Shown piece after piece: positions 11,118 through 23,700 of a stretch of 64,000 nucleotides of DNA. The DNA comes from Luscinia megarhynchos (Eukaryota > Chordata > Aves > Passeriformes > Turdidae): NCBI GenBank assembly GCA_034336665.1, contig CM067570.1, forward strand, positions 14,615,502 through 14,679,501. The letters are read 5' to 3'. The notes under the pieces were generated by a model. It searched no databases and was not told where the DNA came from. It worked only from the letters and a program-made list of their open reading frames with translations. Numbering within the stretch: the stretch's first letter is position 1; every line of letters starts with the position of its first letter. A program made the translations under genes and the position numbers.

Positions 11118-13487
11118 ATGATAAGCAGGAGAAAACTCTGCAGACTTCCAGGAGTAGCCATCACTCATTAGACATCTGCAGTTCCTGCTGGCTTCTATTG
11201 CAAGAGGTGACAACTAATCTACAGCCCTTAAAATACTTGTTTTTTGGTGAAAGTTGGCATTAACCTCCATACCTGTGATGAAGCAGACATGAGTTGCTAG
11301 CCTTTGAGGAAAGCCATATTAGAATGCAGCTTATGCCTGAACATGAGGCTCTAGAACATCTTGTACTGTTGGGTTATTTTCTGTCTGCATGGAGGAAGAA
11401 GGAATTGTGCTGACATTTGAGGAACACTCCTACCCCAGCTTGGGCTGCTGCTAGATTTGGAATTTAAGACCACATATGAAGGAATGGAAGAAATAATTCA
11501 GGCTGAAGAAAGCAACAGGAGTCAGTGGGGACTTTGTGACATTTTTGTAGAACAAGAGGTGTTGGCTGTTGCTTTCCTGATGGTGAGCTGGTAATTTGGC
11601 TGCTGGTCCCACTTCTGTGACATTGTGTTTACAGAGGTTGCTATAGGAGTACAGCAAGTTCCTTTGAGCTACAATTGCTTCAGATCTGCCACTAAGGCAG
11701 ATTAGAAAGGGTGTGGTAGATAGACTCCCTGGCTAACATCTGTGGAGGGTGGAAGAAGTTAGAAGCAATGTTCTCTGCTTTGCATCTCAAAGTTGTTTCC
11801 AAGCACCATTCCACTAAATCTGTGCATCCTCCACCCCCTCAATCCCAGCTGTTCACTCCCCTTGTCCTTCTCCGTGATAGGAAAGAAAAACATCCAAAGA
11901 GGAAGACAAAGGGCTCAGAGAATGGCCCCAACAGCAGTGCTTGTGAGACATAGGAGCAATGTGCTGTGGTTCAGAGGCTGGACTGAGCCACCAAGGTTGT
12001 GTGCTGCCCCAGAGGTTCTTACAGCTGATATATCCAATACCACCTGTCTTATCAAACTGCAGGATCAGCTGCTGATGGCCTCTGAACCCCATTTTCCCTC
12101 TACCTCCTTCTTCATCTTGCATTTGGAGTTAAATAAACTCTACTGAAGTCAGCTGTAAAAGCTGGGGACGAGATGTAGAACCTGTATTTTATTGTCCCAC
12201 AGCTATCAGAGCTTTCCTTAACTATTTCTATGGCCATGGACATTATCAGACACAAAACATCTGGGATTGCTCCAATGGCTTTAACCAAAAGACCAATCTG
12301 GTTAAACATCTTTCTAATCCACAATGCCAAATGAAGTTGTTCCTGGTCTGGTGGTAGAAGCTGATGAAAAGGCTCTCCATGACTGTGTACATAATCCCTG
12401 CTGGTATGCAATAAAAATCTTCGGTGTTGGTTTTCCTTGATAATTCCCCAAGTTCAATCCAGCTCAGAGAAATTTGCCATTTCTGGAACCTGTTTTCTGA
12501 AGCAACCCAAATTTCTGGGTTTAGTGAGTTTAAAAACCTACACGTCAAGCTTGTGAGGCTGCATTATTTCAAAGTATGTTGTGTGGCTTTCCACTGTCCA
12601 AACCAGTCACTCACTTTCTTTCAAGAGGAGGAAAAAAGCAGGGGAAAAAAAGACAGGTGAAGTAATGTTAACAAGTCACCTGAGACCAAGATTTCTTTGG
12701 CTGATGAGTCTTCATTGACCTTGGCTTGAATAATGAAAGACTTCTGTAAAGAATTATGCTGAGGTTTCTGAACAACCTTTGTGTTTGTGTAGTACATTTT
12801 AAATATATTAGGAAACTAAAGCACACTTGCCACAAGGGCTGAAGATGTGCTTTAAAGCCCTGGCTAGTTTGTAGAGTGGTACCTTCTGCGTCCTTCAATT
12901 TCCCACATAGGTTGATCTTGACAGAATATTCTGCTTCACTTCCTGCTCTGTAGTATGATGGGTGTTTATCTCTGCTTTACAAGAGGTATTGCTTCCCACA
13001 TCAACTGTATGATCCTTACAGAAAATATGTTTTAGGATGAAGTTGCAGCTACCTCCACAGAACTTCATATCTGACATACTTCACCCACATTCAGGACACA
13101 GAACAGCGTGGCTTGGAAGACAGTAAGAGTGCTTTGGTGGAAAAGTTCCAGAGGATCATGGCTAATTCCTGTTCTGCTCCCACAGCTGCTCATTTTGTTG
13201 TGTGGCTTGTAGAAGCGCTGGTCTTAGGTGAGATAGTGGCCCCTAAGTGCAGGGATTTGTTTCTGCATTTCTGTATTTCCCCTCTATTTCAAATGCCACC
13301 ATCAGCAGCATGAGACATCTGCCTTGTGAGAGAAATTTCCACTTGATGGCAATCCAGTAAGGAAGAAAGGAGTCAGTCAGACCTTTTCCAGTGATGCTCA
13401 CCAAGGTGGGTGGATCAGCTCTCAGCTCCGTCATGTGCCTGAGGAAGACCATGTGACAGGATTTTAATTAATAATGATAACAAAACC
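11118..13487. other. Unique non-coding sequence
   Basis: Open frames are at most about 117 codons, lack recognisable homology and overlap on both strands. No transposon tail or tandem array was recognised. Confidence 0.6.

Positions 13488-13536
<49 letters not shown>
13488..13536. repeat. (ATT)n trinucleotide microsatellite, about 16 perfect units
   Basis: This is an uninterrupted ATT tract of 49 bp. In one plus frame it would encode a run of isoleucines inside a 124-codon open frame (13474-13848). That frame has no other support and is best ignored. A pure tract this long is likely to vary in length between individuals. Confidence 0.97.
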
Positions 13537-13537
<1 letters not shown>

Positions 13538-15148
13538 CCATAAAAATTAGAAAATTAATGGCCTACTATAGACTGTGGCAAGGTGAGAGAAACTACACAA
13601 AGTCCTCAAGACCACTGGGGATTCTGTCAGCTCTACTACAACAGGCTGAGCAGGAAGGAGGGATAATGAGCTCAGTTCTTCCAGAAGGGATTTTTTCATA
13701 CATCCACCATTTCTTTCAAAGCTGTCTGTGCTCTGCCTGGTGCAGGCACTGGACATGGGCCAGGTGCCCTCTGAGTGCCTGGATGAGAATCATCCAGGGG
13801 CTGGGGGGAGCCGAAATTGCAGCACAAGCAAAGCTGCCAGTGCACTAACCTGAGCTGCTGGTGCCAGCCCTGAGGACGAAGGTTATCCTTCTGTGTTTGA
13901 TGCCAACTGGCACAGCCTCCCTCTTCTTCCTTCACACAAGTGTTGCCTGCTTCCCCCTCCCTCCACACAACATTCTGCCTTTGAAGTCACTTCATCAAGA
14001 AATTCTTCCTCTGTCAGGATTAATCTTCCACCTGCCAGGCCATGAATAGTCACCTTTTTGTGTGTCTGCAGCGTGTTGCCAAAGAAAGGGAGCACAAAAT
14101 AGCGGGTAAGCCTGGAAGAGATAAATGGTACAAAGTAACACCAAGAAATCCTACCGATAAATTTAACCCTAAAGCAACACCAGGTACTTGTCCCTCCTGG
14201 TCTCACAGTCCCATACATATCTTCCTCTAACTTGGTTAGATTTCAGAAAGGTCTCCAAGCTGTAATCCCATGTGGCCAAAAGCCTACAGAGGAATTTTCC
14301 ATTGTCTGAATCCATGGTGAGAGCAAATGCCCAGGTTCCTTACACTTAAAGAAATGTGAATATATATTTTCTAAAAACAGAAAATTGGGGCCTTGGTCTA
14401 AACCAGGACCTTGGCTGTCCAACAGGATGTCTTTCTCAGTCCTCTACAGGGATGCTGATCTATCATTCCTAGACATCTCTGATACTCATTAGGATTCAGA
14501 CTAATGAGTATTGGCTTGAAAAATCTGTTCCCATGATGCTGAACAATCTGAATACGAATTCTGAAGAATATCCTGGATATCTGATTGCTCTACAACTGTG
14601 TTGAAGACAGGTAAGAACACTGAAGTAACAGAGACCCCCAACACTTAGTTGGAGACCTTGATAAAATCGAAGAACATCAAGTTAAAATCTAATGATGTGG
14701 AACATCTCCTAGGACATGTGGATACAAGATGCTTTGTAAGAAGTAGTAGTTGAATTAATACTTTTGATTCTTTCAGTGAGTATCCTAGAGAAAATACTAT
14801 TGATTTTTGTGGAAATAAGATATTATGGCTCCTAGTACAAAGAGCCTTTCATGGCTGCACTCCCCAAATAGCACAAGGCATTTTCTTTGCACCTGGTCAG
14901 ATGCCAAATTTCCTACAACAGGTGAGATCAAGTGGCTGCATAAAATATTTCAAATGTAAACTTTTCTAGAGTAAAACTGGAATAGGATGCACAGCAATCC
15001 TGAATCAGGCTTACTAAGGTGGATACATAAAAATTCCAAGATCAAGGCTCTTTTGACCTGATACTGGTGTCTGGTCTCTTGCTCTCCCTTACAGACAGCA
15101 AGCAGTAAAGCATATTTTAAAAGCTGGAAGATTTCAAATCACAAAGCA
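13537..15148. other. Unique non-coding sequence with one perfect inverted repeat
   Basis: No gene or known transposon was recognised. The one notable structure is the 11-bp inverted repeat at 14482-14511, listed separately. Confidence 0.6.
14482..14511. repeat. Perfect inverted repeat, 11-bp arms, 8-nt loop
   Basis: Arms ATACTCATTAG (14482-14492) and CTAATGAGTAT (14501-14511) are exact reverse complements separated by GATTCAGA. The structure is a direct observation. A role such as a paired protein-binding site, a cruciform or a small hairpin transcript is unproven. Confidence 0.9.
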
Positions 15149-15205
15149 ACTCTGGTGATTAGAACACTGGGCTGGGATGCAGGGAAATTAGATCCTATTC
15201 CTACT
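15149..15205 (+). mobile_element. MIR-like tRNA-derived SINE head (fragment)
   Basis: The sequence TGGTGATTAGAACACTGGGC followed by TGGGATGCAGG matches the usual amniote MIR/core-SINE head (a 'gtggttagagcactgggctgggagtcagg' type phrase). GATCCTATTCC about 15 bp later sits where the polymerase III B-box belongs. The match stops at the start of a CR1 tail at about 15205, so the SINE may have been interrupted or replaced there. The core and 3' tail of the SINE are missing. Confidence 0.5.
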
Positions 15206-15365
15206 CACAGAATCCCAGTGTATTCTGGGTTGGAAGGGACCCACAAGGATCATTGAAGTCCAATTCGTGGCCCTGCACTACACAGCGCGAGGAAACACGT
15301 CATATGCCTGAAGATGTTGTCCAAACACTTCTTGAACTCTGGCAGGCTTGGTGCTGTGACTACTC
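15205..15365 (-). mobile_element. CR1 LINE, short 5'-truncated 3' end
   Basis: The antisense CR1 tail begins at the left with CACAGAATCCCAGTG and GGTTGGAAGGGACC. It runs through the phrase TTGTCCAAACACTTCTTGAA and CTCTGGCAGGCTTGGTGCTG, both typical of avian CR1 3' regions read backwards. It ends abruptly near 15365, where the copy was 5'-truncated. The 3' end directly abuts the MIR-like SINE fragment. Confidence 0.85.
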
Positions 15366-16045
15366 AAACTGATAGTTTTGACTCTGAAAAACTGATACTG
15401 CTTTTATTGTCCCTGTATCCTTGCCCTCCTCATCCCTTAAGAGAGCTGGAGAAAAAAGCCTTGTCTTCACATACCTGTGATCACTGGACTAGGAGGACTG
15501 AACAAATATTCATGGGGTTTGATTGCTAATTTTTTTTTTTGTTTTGTGTGTTTTGGTTTTTTTGGTCAGAAGAGCCTCAAGGTTCTTTTAAGATCAGTCA
15601 GGTCCCTTAGCAATTCTTACCTTTGAGGTTCAAGGGCAGCTAATACCACCCCAGACAGGGGCAGTAATAGAGCATTAGACACCTAAATGTCAGACTGAAT
15701 CCCTTTCCCCTTCTCTCTCTTACACAGCTCCTGTATGAAGTCAGACTGCATAATGGAAACCCTGTCCTGGAAGTCTGCTTCCTGTTCCATTTTACATTCC
15801 TGCAGCCCTAAATGAAGCCAAAACAATTCCATTGTATTGTTAAAAAGTTATCTAATTCTAATGCTGTTCCTCTGTGGTATAAACATAAAGACTTGTGTTT
15901 CCACTTTTCTATTTATTTGAGAGGCAAATAAGTCTTTTTAAGGGTGGAGTACAGGTCTGAATCACATCTGTGTACTCCCCAGGCTTCAGACTGGAGTGGG
16001 ACAGAACCTGAGGACTCATACAGCAGGCTGAACTCAAAAAAAGGC

Positions 16046-16064
16046 TTTATTACTGAGTAATAAA
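16046..16064. repeat. Inverted repeat, 9-bp arms around one base
   Basis: TTTATTACT and AGTAATAAA flank a single G. They form an exact palindrome-like structure in AT-rich sequence. No function can be assigned. Confidence 0.85.
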
Positions 16065-17754
16065 CTCATGAAAATTGGGGGTTTATTAACAAAAATGTTG
16101 ACAGACCTTTAACTTTAGTGGTGCTACTGAGCACCGCTATATGTAAAGACGAAACCTTTCTGCACTTAACAAATTTATTAACTGTAATTTCATTTATTTA
16201 TTTTTTTTCATTCCACTTATAGACTATGTGCTAGGAAAACAAGAGCACTTTATGCCGTGTGAAACCAGAGTTGTTGTGAGATTTTTTCCTAGAGGATTTA
16301 AGGGTATGCATGAAGGGTATTTGTTTCTCAAGCTCTGGCATGTCTGAAAACACTCCTGCAAAGTTCAGTGGGATTGTTGACTAATTTCAGTGCAGCTCTC
16401 TAGCCAGACTGGAAAGTCACTTGCTGACAAAGGCACACACCAGAACTAGTGGCTCACTAATGGGAGAGCCTTATTCCCTTTTCTTTGAAGCCACCTTTTC
16501 CATCAGCTTGTGTGTTTTCCCAAATCAGAGCAAATCCTACCAGCAAAAACGAAAACAATTGACTGACTTTTATCCATTTATGAACCAGGAAGTTTGCCTT
16601 GACATCTCAGAAACAAGCTGTTCCCCAAGACTGACTCCCTGTTGTTTCTTCAAACCCCTCTCTGCCTCTGTGGCTCTCCCAGTGGACTGTGGAACTCGTG
16701 GCTTGCAGCAGAGACCCAAGTGCTTGCTCCTACTCCAGGAGGTAACACCATCCTCTCTAAAAGCTTTCTTCTATAAACACATCTACTTCGATAATTTTTC
16801 TGGAGTAGGAAGCTCCCTGAGTGAATTATCTCTCTGAAACCCTCCTGCTGCCCAACCTAGTCTGAACTTTCCCCTGCTCCCCTGGCTGTGACCATGGAGG
16901 GATGCAGGGCAGCATGCCCATGGTTGGGAAAGCCAAACTTGCTTCTGAGCAGTGGCAAAAAGGAAGACCATGGGGGAAAATAGTTCCCCTTGTTATGAAC
17001 AAGATGGTATTTTACCCTTGCTCACCAAGAAGCCTTTTGACCAGCAGGCAGGAGCTCACAGTGCAGCCAGGGAATCATAATCACTTGCCCAGAGAAACTT
17101 CTTGCTTCAGACTCCAAGAAGAACCTGAAGCACAGGAAAGCACATCTCGTGTCTCACAGGCTCGCTCAGGTCATGGTGTGGAACAAATCAGCCTGAAGTA
17201 ACACAGGCCACACTGAAAATCTGCAAGTCATTACCCATAATGATTGTTCAGAAAGTGAGCTGGCATCAAAATAATTTTCCCCTTCCTCTAATCTAAATCT
17301 TTCCCCCTCCTTTTTTCTCTCACTCCTTGGTGGTTTCAAGCAACAAAGAGTTGCTGAGTATTTTTTCCCTCCTGTTGCAAGTCATCAAAAATCCACTCAG
17401 GAGCAAGGCATGGTGGAGCCACAAGGAAGGGTAGGCAGGAATCACAGAGCAAAGAGCTGGTCCCATTCAGCTGTGCCCATCCTCATCCTTGTAGAAACAT
17501 GCACCCAGTTGGGAAGGGAAAGCCTGAAGGCACGTGAGGAGACAGGGACTGTGAAAGCATCTCTGTTCTGCCTTTCTAACAAAAAAGAGATAGAAGGTGA
17601 ACGCTCGCTAGAGTAAAATTATTTCACTTCAACTAAGAATGCAATGGATGGTGTAATTTCCAAGGTCTTGCCATTACCTTCTGGTCTGAAAATGTCTTAG
17701 ACCTCTTTCTCCCCCTACCCAGGTGAGAAGTATTCACTCAGTGACACCTGCAAA

Positions 17755-17768
17755 CACACACACACACA
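17755..17768. repeat. Short (CA)n microsatellite
   Basis: Seven uninterrupted CA dinucleotides, preceded by a CAAACA variant. Confidence 0.9.
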
Positions 17769-20532
17769 TACAAATCCCCCTCATTTCTTGCATGTGGAAT
17801 AGCAAATATATTCCTTTCCTTTACCATTAAAGCAGGAACGTGGATGAATGCATTTGGAAACCTTTACTTCTCCTATTGTTATGCCAGATGCACAAAGATA
17901 TGCAAGAATAAAAGCAGCAAAGAGCTTGGGGGAGCAGAAATTTTGGCTGAGGGTAATGCAGAGTACAGAAAAGCCTGCAGAAATGTTTGACTGTACCTTT
18001 GACTGAGAGAACGAAGAAGTCTTCTCTGGGGCTTGTTGGAACTGTAACTGTCTAATTTAGAGGAGCAGGGTAGGATGAATATTTTATGAGGGTTTTTCCA
18101 CAGGGCTGTTAACATTTAGCAAACAAAAGGCAGCCGTGATTCATTTTCCTTCTCACAGGGGGCAAATGAGTTAACAGCTGTAGCAAGGGAATTGAAAGGG
18201 GATGCTCCCAGCGCTGAGAACAGCTGTTGCCTTTTCAGGTGCTTGGAAAACTGGGAGCACTGAGGTTCGTGCAGCACCTATTGGACAAGATGGGTCTAGG
18301 GTAGAGCTTGCAAACTGATTCAAACCTGTTTTCTGCTCCAGGGTCCCAGGGTAAGTGCTGCTGGTCCCACTCCTGGGACTTCAGTGTCTAAATGCCTTTG
18401 ATAATCTATAGCTATGCTCCCTTTCTCTAAAATGGTGCAGGAAATATGCAATCTGTCTCCTGATCTAAATAGACAGTAACTCCTCAGCTGTGGTCAGAAC
18501 AGTCCAGCTAGTCATGACCTGACTCCAGGTACTTCCCCAGGTGCTCATGCTGCAGAGGAGGCGTGAGATTGTGTTCCAAGGAGGTCCCTGACCACACCGA
18601 GAGAAGGAGCAGACAGCCAGCCCTGTCCACAACAGCTGTGATGTCTCTGCAGGGCAGAGGGGCAGGGTATGAGCCCCAGAGGGGATGTAAAGAACTGCTG
18701 CCTCTCCCATCTCCTGCTTCCATGAATCAGTCCTCTGCAGCACATCCTGCCATCCCTGTGGTAGGTCAGTTGGGGAAAGAAGTGCTTCCTTTCCACAGGG
18801 AGGTGTCCTGCTCCCAAGCAGACAGCCTTGGGCACCTTGCCCTATCCTGCCAATTCTGCCAGTCTATGTAGGTGTCTTGGAATTAGCCCAAACCTTTGAA
18901 TAGGTTGGTCCACTCTGGGCCTATGCCTGCTGCATTTTTAATGAATGACTGAGCATGGCATGCTCTGTCTTGCTTCTGGCTGCTCAGGTGCCTTGCACAG
19001 GAGCCTGCAGACAGCCTGCTTAGGCTTTTTCTTGCAATGTTTGCTCCTGAGGATGCTCTCCAGCAGCCTCTGTTGCAGATGAGTGTTAAGCTACATTTCA
19101 CAAAGCACAAATTACCAAAAAAATCCATCTAGATATACCCCTAGAGATTGTTTCTTTTATATGCATGAAAGTATCCCTTAACATATACATTGCATATGCA
19201 GACACATAGATATGCATGTCAATAAAACAGAGTGCCATAAAAACAATCCTAACTCCCCAGGCAGATCAGCAGCTCCATCACTGGACTGATGATGAGCATT
19301 TCAAACCTTGCCTTTGCTAGCTATGTCATGCAAGGTCTGTTTTCAGGAGAAATGTCCCCATTGCTGTAGTACCAGGACTTTTACAAATCTAAAGATAGGA
19401 ACCAGATGCACAAAAGACTCTAAGAAACAGAATGTTGGGTTTTTCTTAGTCCTTCCTCTGCATTTTGCCTCCTAATTCAGAAGTTCACGTCTAGCAAAAG
19501 CTGCAAAACCTGTTCTTGCAGTCTTTTCTAGAGAACCACATCAAAGGAAAGCAGCAAGATGATGACCAGATATACTGGTGCAACCCTAATCCTTCCCAAC
19601 TCTAGGCTTCCCCTCCCTCCCACTAACTCTGACCACAGCTCTCTGCTGTGGGGCCAATATTGCTTAGGCCTATTTTGGAAATCTATTACTACTGGTTCTT
19701 ACAAACAGCAGGGACTAAACACAGATCACAGGCATGATGGAGCTTTTCTGAATTGGCAGCAGGAGACAGACACGATGCAGAGCCCAGGTCTACAGCAAGG
19801 CAAGTCCTCCTTTCAACTGCACTCTGTCCCTGGAGTGCACTTCATACTCCAGCAAGGCTCACACACCTGTCTGTGCTGGCCCCTGTTTTGTTTTTCTCCT
19901 GGAGAAAGTACAGTATTCATGCTCAGTCCCTGTTCTGACATGATTCTCTGCAGAGATTTTCTGCAAGCAGCACTCTTCTGACACTGGAGGTCCAAGGCTG
20001 GGCTCATTCCAGGCTTTAGGGCCTAAAATCACAGCAGAAGTGTCATCATACCATGTTATAACTCCAGTGTCTGCCAACAGCCACCCTCTCTGACTAATCT
20101 TGGTGCCTGGATCTGAAAACCACAATAATGCCAGCTTAGCAGATAACTGTTCCAAACTTGCTCAGAGCTCTAACTTCTTTAGAGGGCAAAATTATCCTGG
20201 ACTTCCCCTCACCTGCAGCCACCTCCCTGTGGCACTTTCTGTGTCCCACTTGGACAGAAAACTCAGCCCAGAAACAGATTTTAGTTATGTTCTAGAGTGT
20301 GATGGTGAGAGGGTCTGGACCCACCTCATCCTTCTCAATTACTCCTCTATCTTCACAGGGCATCCTCTGCCTCCTCACAATTCTAGGAAACCAAAACCAA
20401 GCAGGAAAGTTTTCTTGGCCACTTGCTGAGGTAATCTGCTAATTCCTGGAGCAGAGGAGTTAGAGAGGACTGGCAGGAAGCCGTGCTGATGGAGATCTGC
20501 TCACACAAAGTGTGCATGGAGAACATGCACCT

Positions 20533-20546
20533 CAGGCAGCTGCCTG
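20533..20546. repeat. Perfect 14-bp palindrome with E-box core
   Basis: CAGGCAGCTGCCTG is its own reverse complement and contains the E-box CAGCTG. The symmetry is directly visible. Binding of a bHLH factor is only a possibility. Confidence 0.85.
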
Positions 20547-20742
20547 GCCCACACTCCTGCAGAAGATACAGAAGCAGCCACAAGACTTTGTGCTTGCATT
20601 GCACTGGTGGAAGACATGTAGTCTGCTTCTGTATCCTGTGAAAGCAAACATGGGAAAACACCACTGTGCTCGGATTTAGACACTCTCAAATATTTATTAG
20701 CAAGTGATGAAGGTGCAAAGGAGAAGAGGACCCAATACATAC

Positions 20743-20768
20743 AAAAAAAAAAAAAAAAAAAAAAAAAA
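20743..20768. repeat. Poly-A homopolymer (26 nt)
   Basis: This is a run of 26 A. CR1 elements do not end in poly-A, so this is either simple sequence or the tail of a retrocopy. The upstream sequence has no recognisable coding or RNA-gene origin. Confidence 0.95.
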
Positions 20769-23700
20769 CCCACAAAGGAAGGCTGACATTTGATTAATTT
20801 TGTGGCTTTGAACCAAATACAAATCTATTTCCTTCTCCACTGACCCATCTGTGAAGGGAGGATAAAAATACTTGGTTAAGGCTGATCATTTTATTTAATG
20901 GAAAAAGCAACATGTGGCACAGAAAGGCCATGTTTATGCTCATGTTTGAACTGGTATTTGTACTGATAGTAGAATGCATTATTACATATTAATTATCTGG
21001 ATTGCATGCACTGGAATAAGTTTGGAGGCTTAGAAAGGAGTGTTTCAACAAGATCTAGCACAAAAGGCTAAATGACATACAATGGCAATTTACTGAAGAC
21101 AAAGGTGAGTGGCTCCATTTGGGCTGGAATGTATTTGGCCTTTTCCCAGAGATGCACCAGAAATGAAATTGCTATCACATTTCAGCTTCTGTTCCACTCC
21201 TTTTCATAGGGTGATGTCCTTTTTATTATTTGGCCTTGGGACATCAACATTATTGAAAAAATTATTGAGTGACACTTGTGAAAATGAGAGAGCAAGAAGA
21301 TTTTTAAAGAACAGGCCTAGTGGAGTGGTGAGCACTTTTTCCTGAAGCCAGTTCTGCTGAAGCAGCTCACTTCTGACTCACAGAATGTATCATTCCCAGT
21401 GGTAAATCCCCGCAGCTCCAGGTTTCCCTGCCATGATTTAACACTCTCCCTAGTGTTCTGTGGTTGTTTCAAGGCCACTAATGCATAAACAGCTTCTTCA
21501 GCCCTGAACTTCCCCGGAATGCAGGCTGATGTTTACTTAGATATACAAAGAGATGTATGTGTGTTTATATACATGTATATGTGTATCTATAAATATGTAT
21601 ATATGCAGCATATACCTTTCCAAATGTCTCACATCAGTTAATTAATGTACGGCACAATTAATTCATTCATTGTTTGGAAATTCCAGGAGCATTAGTTGTC
21701 TGACTCCAGCAGGAACTTAGCCAGGCAAATTTCAGAAACTTCCCTCTGTGGCTTTGTCATTCTGGAAAGCAGGTTTTTAGCAAAAACCTTTTACTGAACA
21801 GATGGCTCATGTGAAAATGCTTGAAATTCCACCAAATGGGAGCTGATAAAACCAGATAGTTTCATTGGAGCTGGTGGGTGCTAGGTAACTCACAGGGAAA
21901 GAAATTGTGTGTGAGACTGACACTGGCAGCAATTATGGCTTGGGATTTTTGCTGTGTGCCTTGATTGTATGCTTCACTTTTTAATGAAGCCAAAGCATTT
22001 GCACTGTGCTGGGCACAACACAGAACACACGAACCTTTCTGTGTCATTGCACTCACCAACCAACACAGGGTTCCTCTTCCTTCTCTGTGATCAAACAGCA
22101 CAAGGTGACACAGCAAGCAGTGTGGTGAAATGGGATGCCTTACCACTTCCCATGACTGAAAAAAAAAGAGCAGGACATATTCCTCTGACTCTGGCTGTGC
22201 AAGATTTAGGGGAGAAGAAGGAAGAAATTTTCTTCAAGGATATTCTTTCTGTGACCAAGTTTAAAAGCAAGTCTGGGTCAAGACTGATATTTTATTGACT
22301 TTCTTTGAACTAGCATTTTTCTGGGAAATTTTAACAGTCTAGTCTCTACACTTTCAGTCTGGAATTAGCTTTTACTACTTCTGAAATCCAAATGGAAGAA
22401 AAACGTTTATGTTTTTTTAAACATTATTTTCAAATGAATATCTAGAAATCTATAATTTATAAAGTGGAAATAGGAGAGTGAGAGAAAAAGAAAATCTGAG
22501 CTTTTGTTTCAGTATTAAACTGGTATGAAGCTGTGAAATTTTCCTTTTGTTTTGAATTCTAAATTTGAAATTATCTTAACAATCATATTCCAGTAACAAT
22601 CATGTTTGATATTCACTCACCCATGCTGGACTGGTATCAACAACTAGAACAGATGCCTTATAGGTGGAGAATCAATATTATCAGCTTTTACTTTGGTAGA
22701 GTTCAAGGAGTAGCTCTGTTTTTAGGGAGTATTTTTCTTTTAGAAATATCCCACTAAGACACAAAGCAGAAAATTGTCCTAGGATGGGTAATCAGTGCCA
22801 GATAATTTTGCTCAATTACACATGATAACTTCTAACCTTTGATCTGCAAATGTAAACTCATCAGTAGGGGTAAACTTTATACCTGTAGGTATGAACACTT
22901 GTAGACAACTACATATAGACTTTTAATGTCAATGTGCAAACACACAAACTCATTTTTCTGAAGGAGAAAATTCAGAGCAACAACCAAGGATTTGTTTCTG
23001 GCTCTTTCTCTCTTTCTCTCTCTAATACTACTAATTATAACAAACTACATGGGTATGTTTCTGGTCCCTTAGTACCTCCCTTGGTCCCCATGAACTTCCT
23101 TTCAGAATTCCTCCACAAAGTTCCTGTTCACTCCCAAGCTGTAAATGGAGTTTGGAGGGACATAGAAATCATCCTCACAGAAGAGGAAGCTGAGCCTGTC
23201 ACCCAGATATCACCAAATGATTTCTAACTAACCTGAACATGAGTTCTCTTGAGAACCCACTTAGTTAAACCCCTCCTAAAGGGCTTCAGTATGGAAAAGT
23301 TGTGATCTGCCCAGTTGTTAAGGGAATTAATGAGGAAATGGGCAAAGACAGGCTCTGCAGTTGTGCCATGCTGCAGGAACATAACATTTCCTTCTGCTCT
23401 GAAAAATAATATAAATGGGATAGACAGGCAGTTTTCCTAGCCTGGATTTTACTCAACAAAATATTTTCAAATGAAAAACAAGCACATCCACTGGGTAGCA
23501 GTAGGTATTATGGAGGTTTCCACTGCCAGTCTCTTGCCAAAACCACATGAAATGTCCTTTACCTCAGTAGATGGTGACATGTGGACAACTCTTCAGGTAC
23601 TCTGAATTGCACAAAATATGTTGAAATTCCCTTTTTTCCTGGCTCAACAGGAAGGAAGGCACAAGATGGGTAAAAGGCTTCAGAAAAGTTGAAGATATCT

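Larger units (their letters stand above)
15366..20742. other. Unique non-coding sequence
   Basis: There is no supported gene. Open frames reach 138 codons (16421-16837) and 140 codons (19559-19981) without recognisable domains. Minor features are a near-perfect inverted repeat (16046-16064), a short (CA)n tract (17755-17768) and a 14-bp palindrome (20533-20546). Confidence 0.58.

Noticed and set aside
10887..11213. Minus-strand glutamate-rich open frame (108 codons)
   Set aside because: The acidic run is the (GAA)n side of the TTC microsatellite; the flanks have no recognisable domain.
13474..13848. Plus-strand frame beginning with a poly-isoleucine run
   Set aside because: It is produced by the (ATT)n microsatellite; the remainder overlaps an opposite-strand frame and resembles nothing.
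16421..16837. 138-codon plus open frame
   Set aside because: It has no domain, signal peptide or repeat structure I recognise, and it is flanked by ordinary non-coding sequence.
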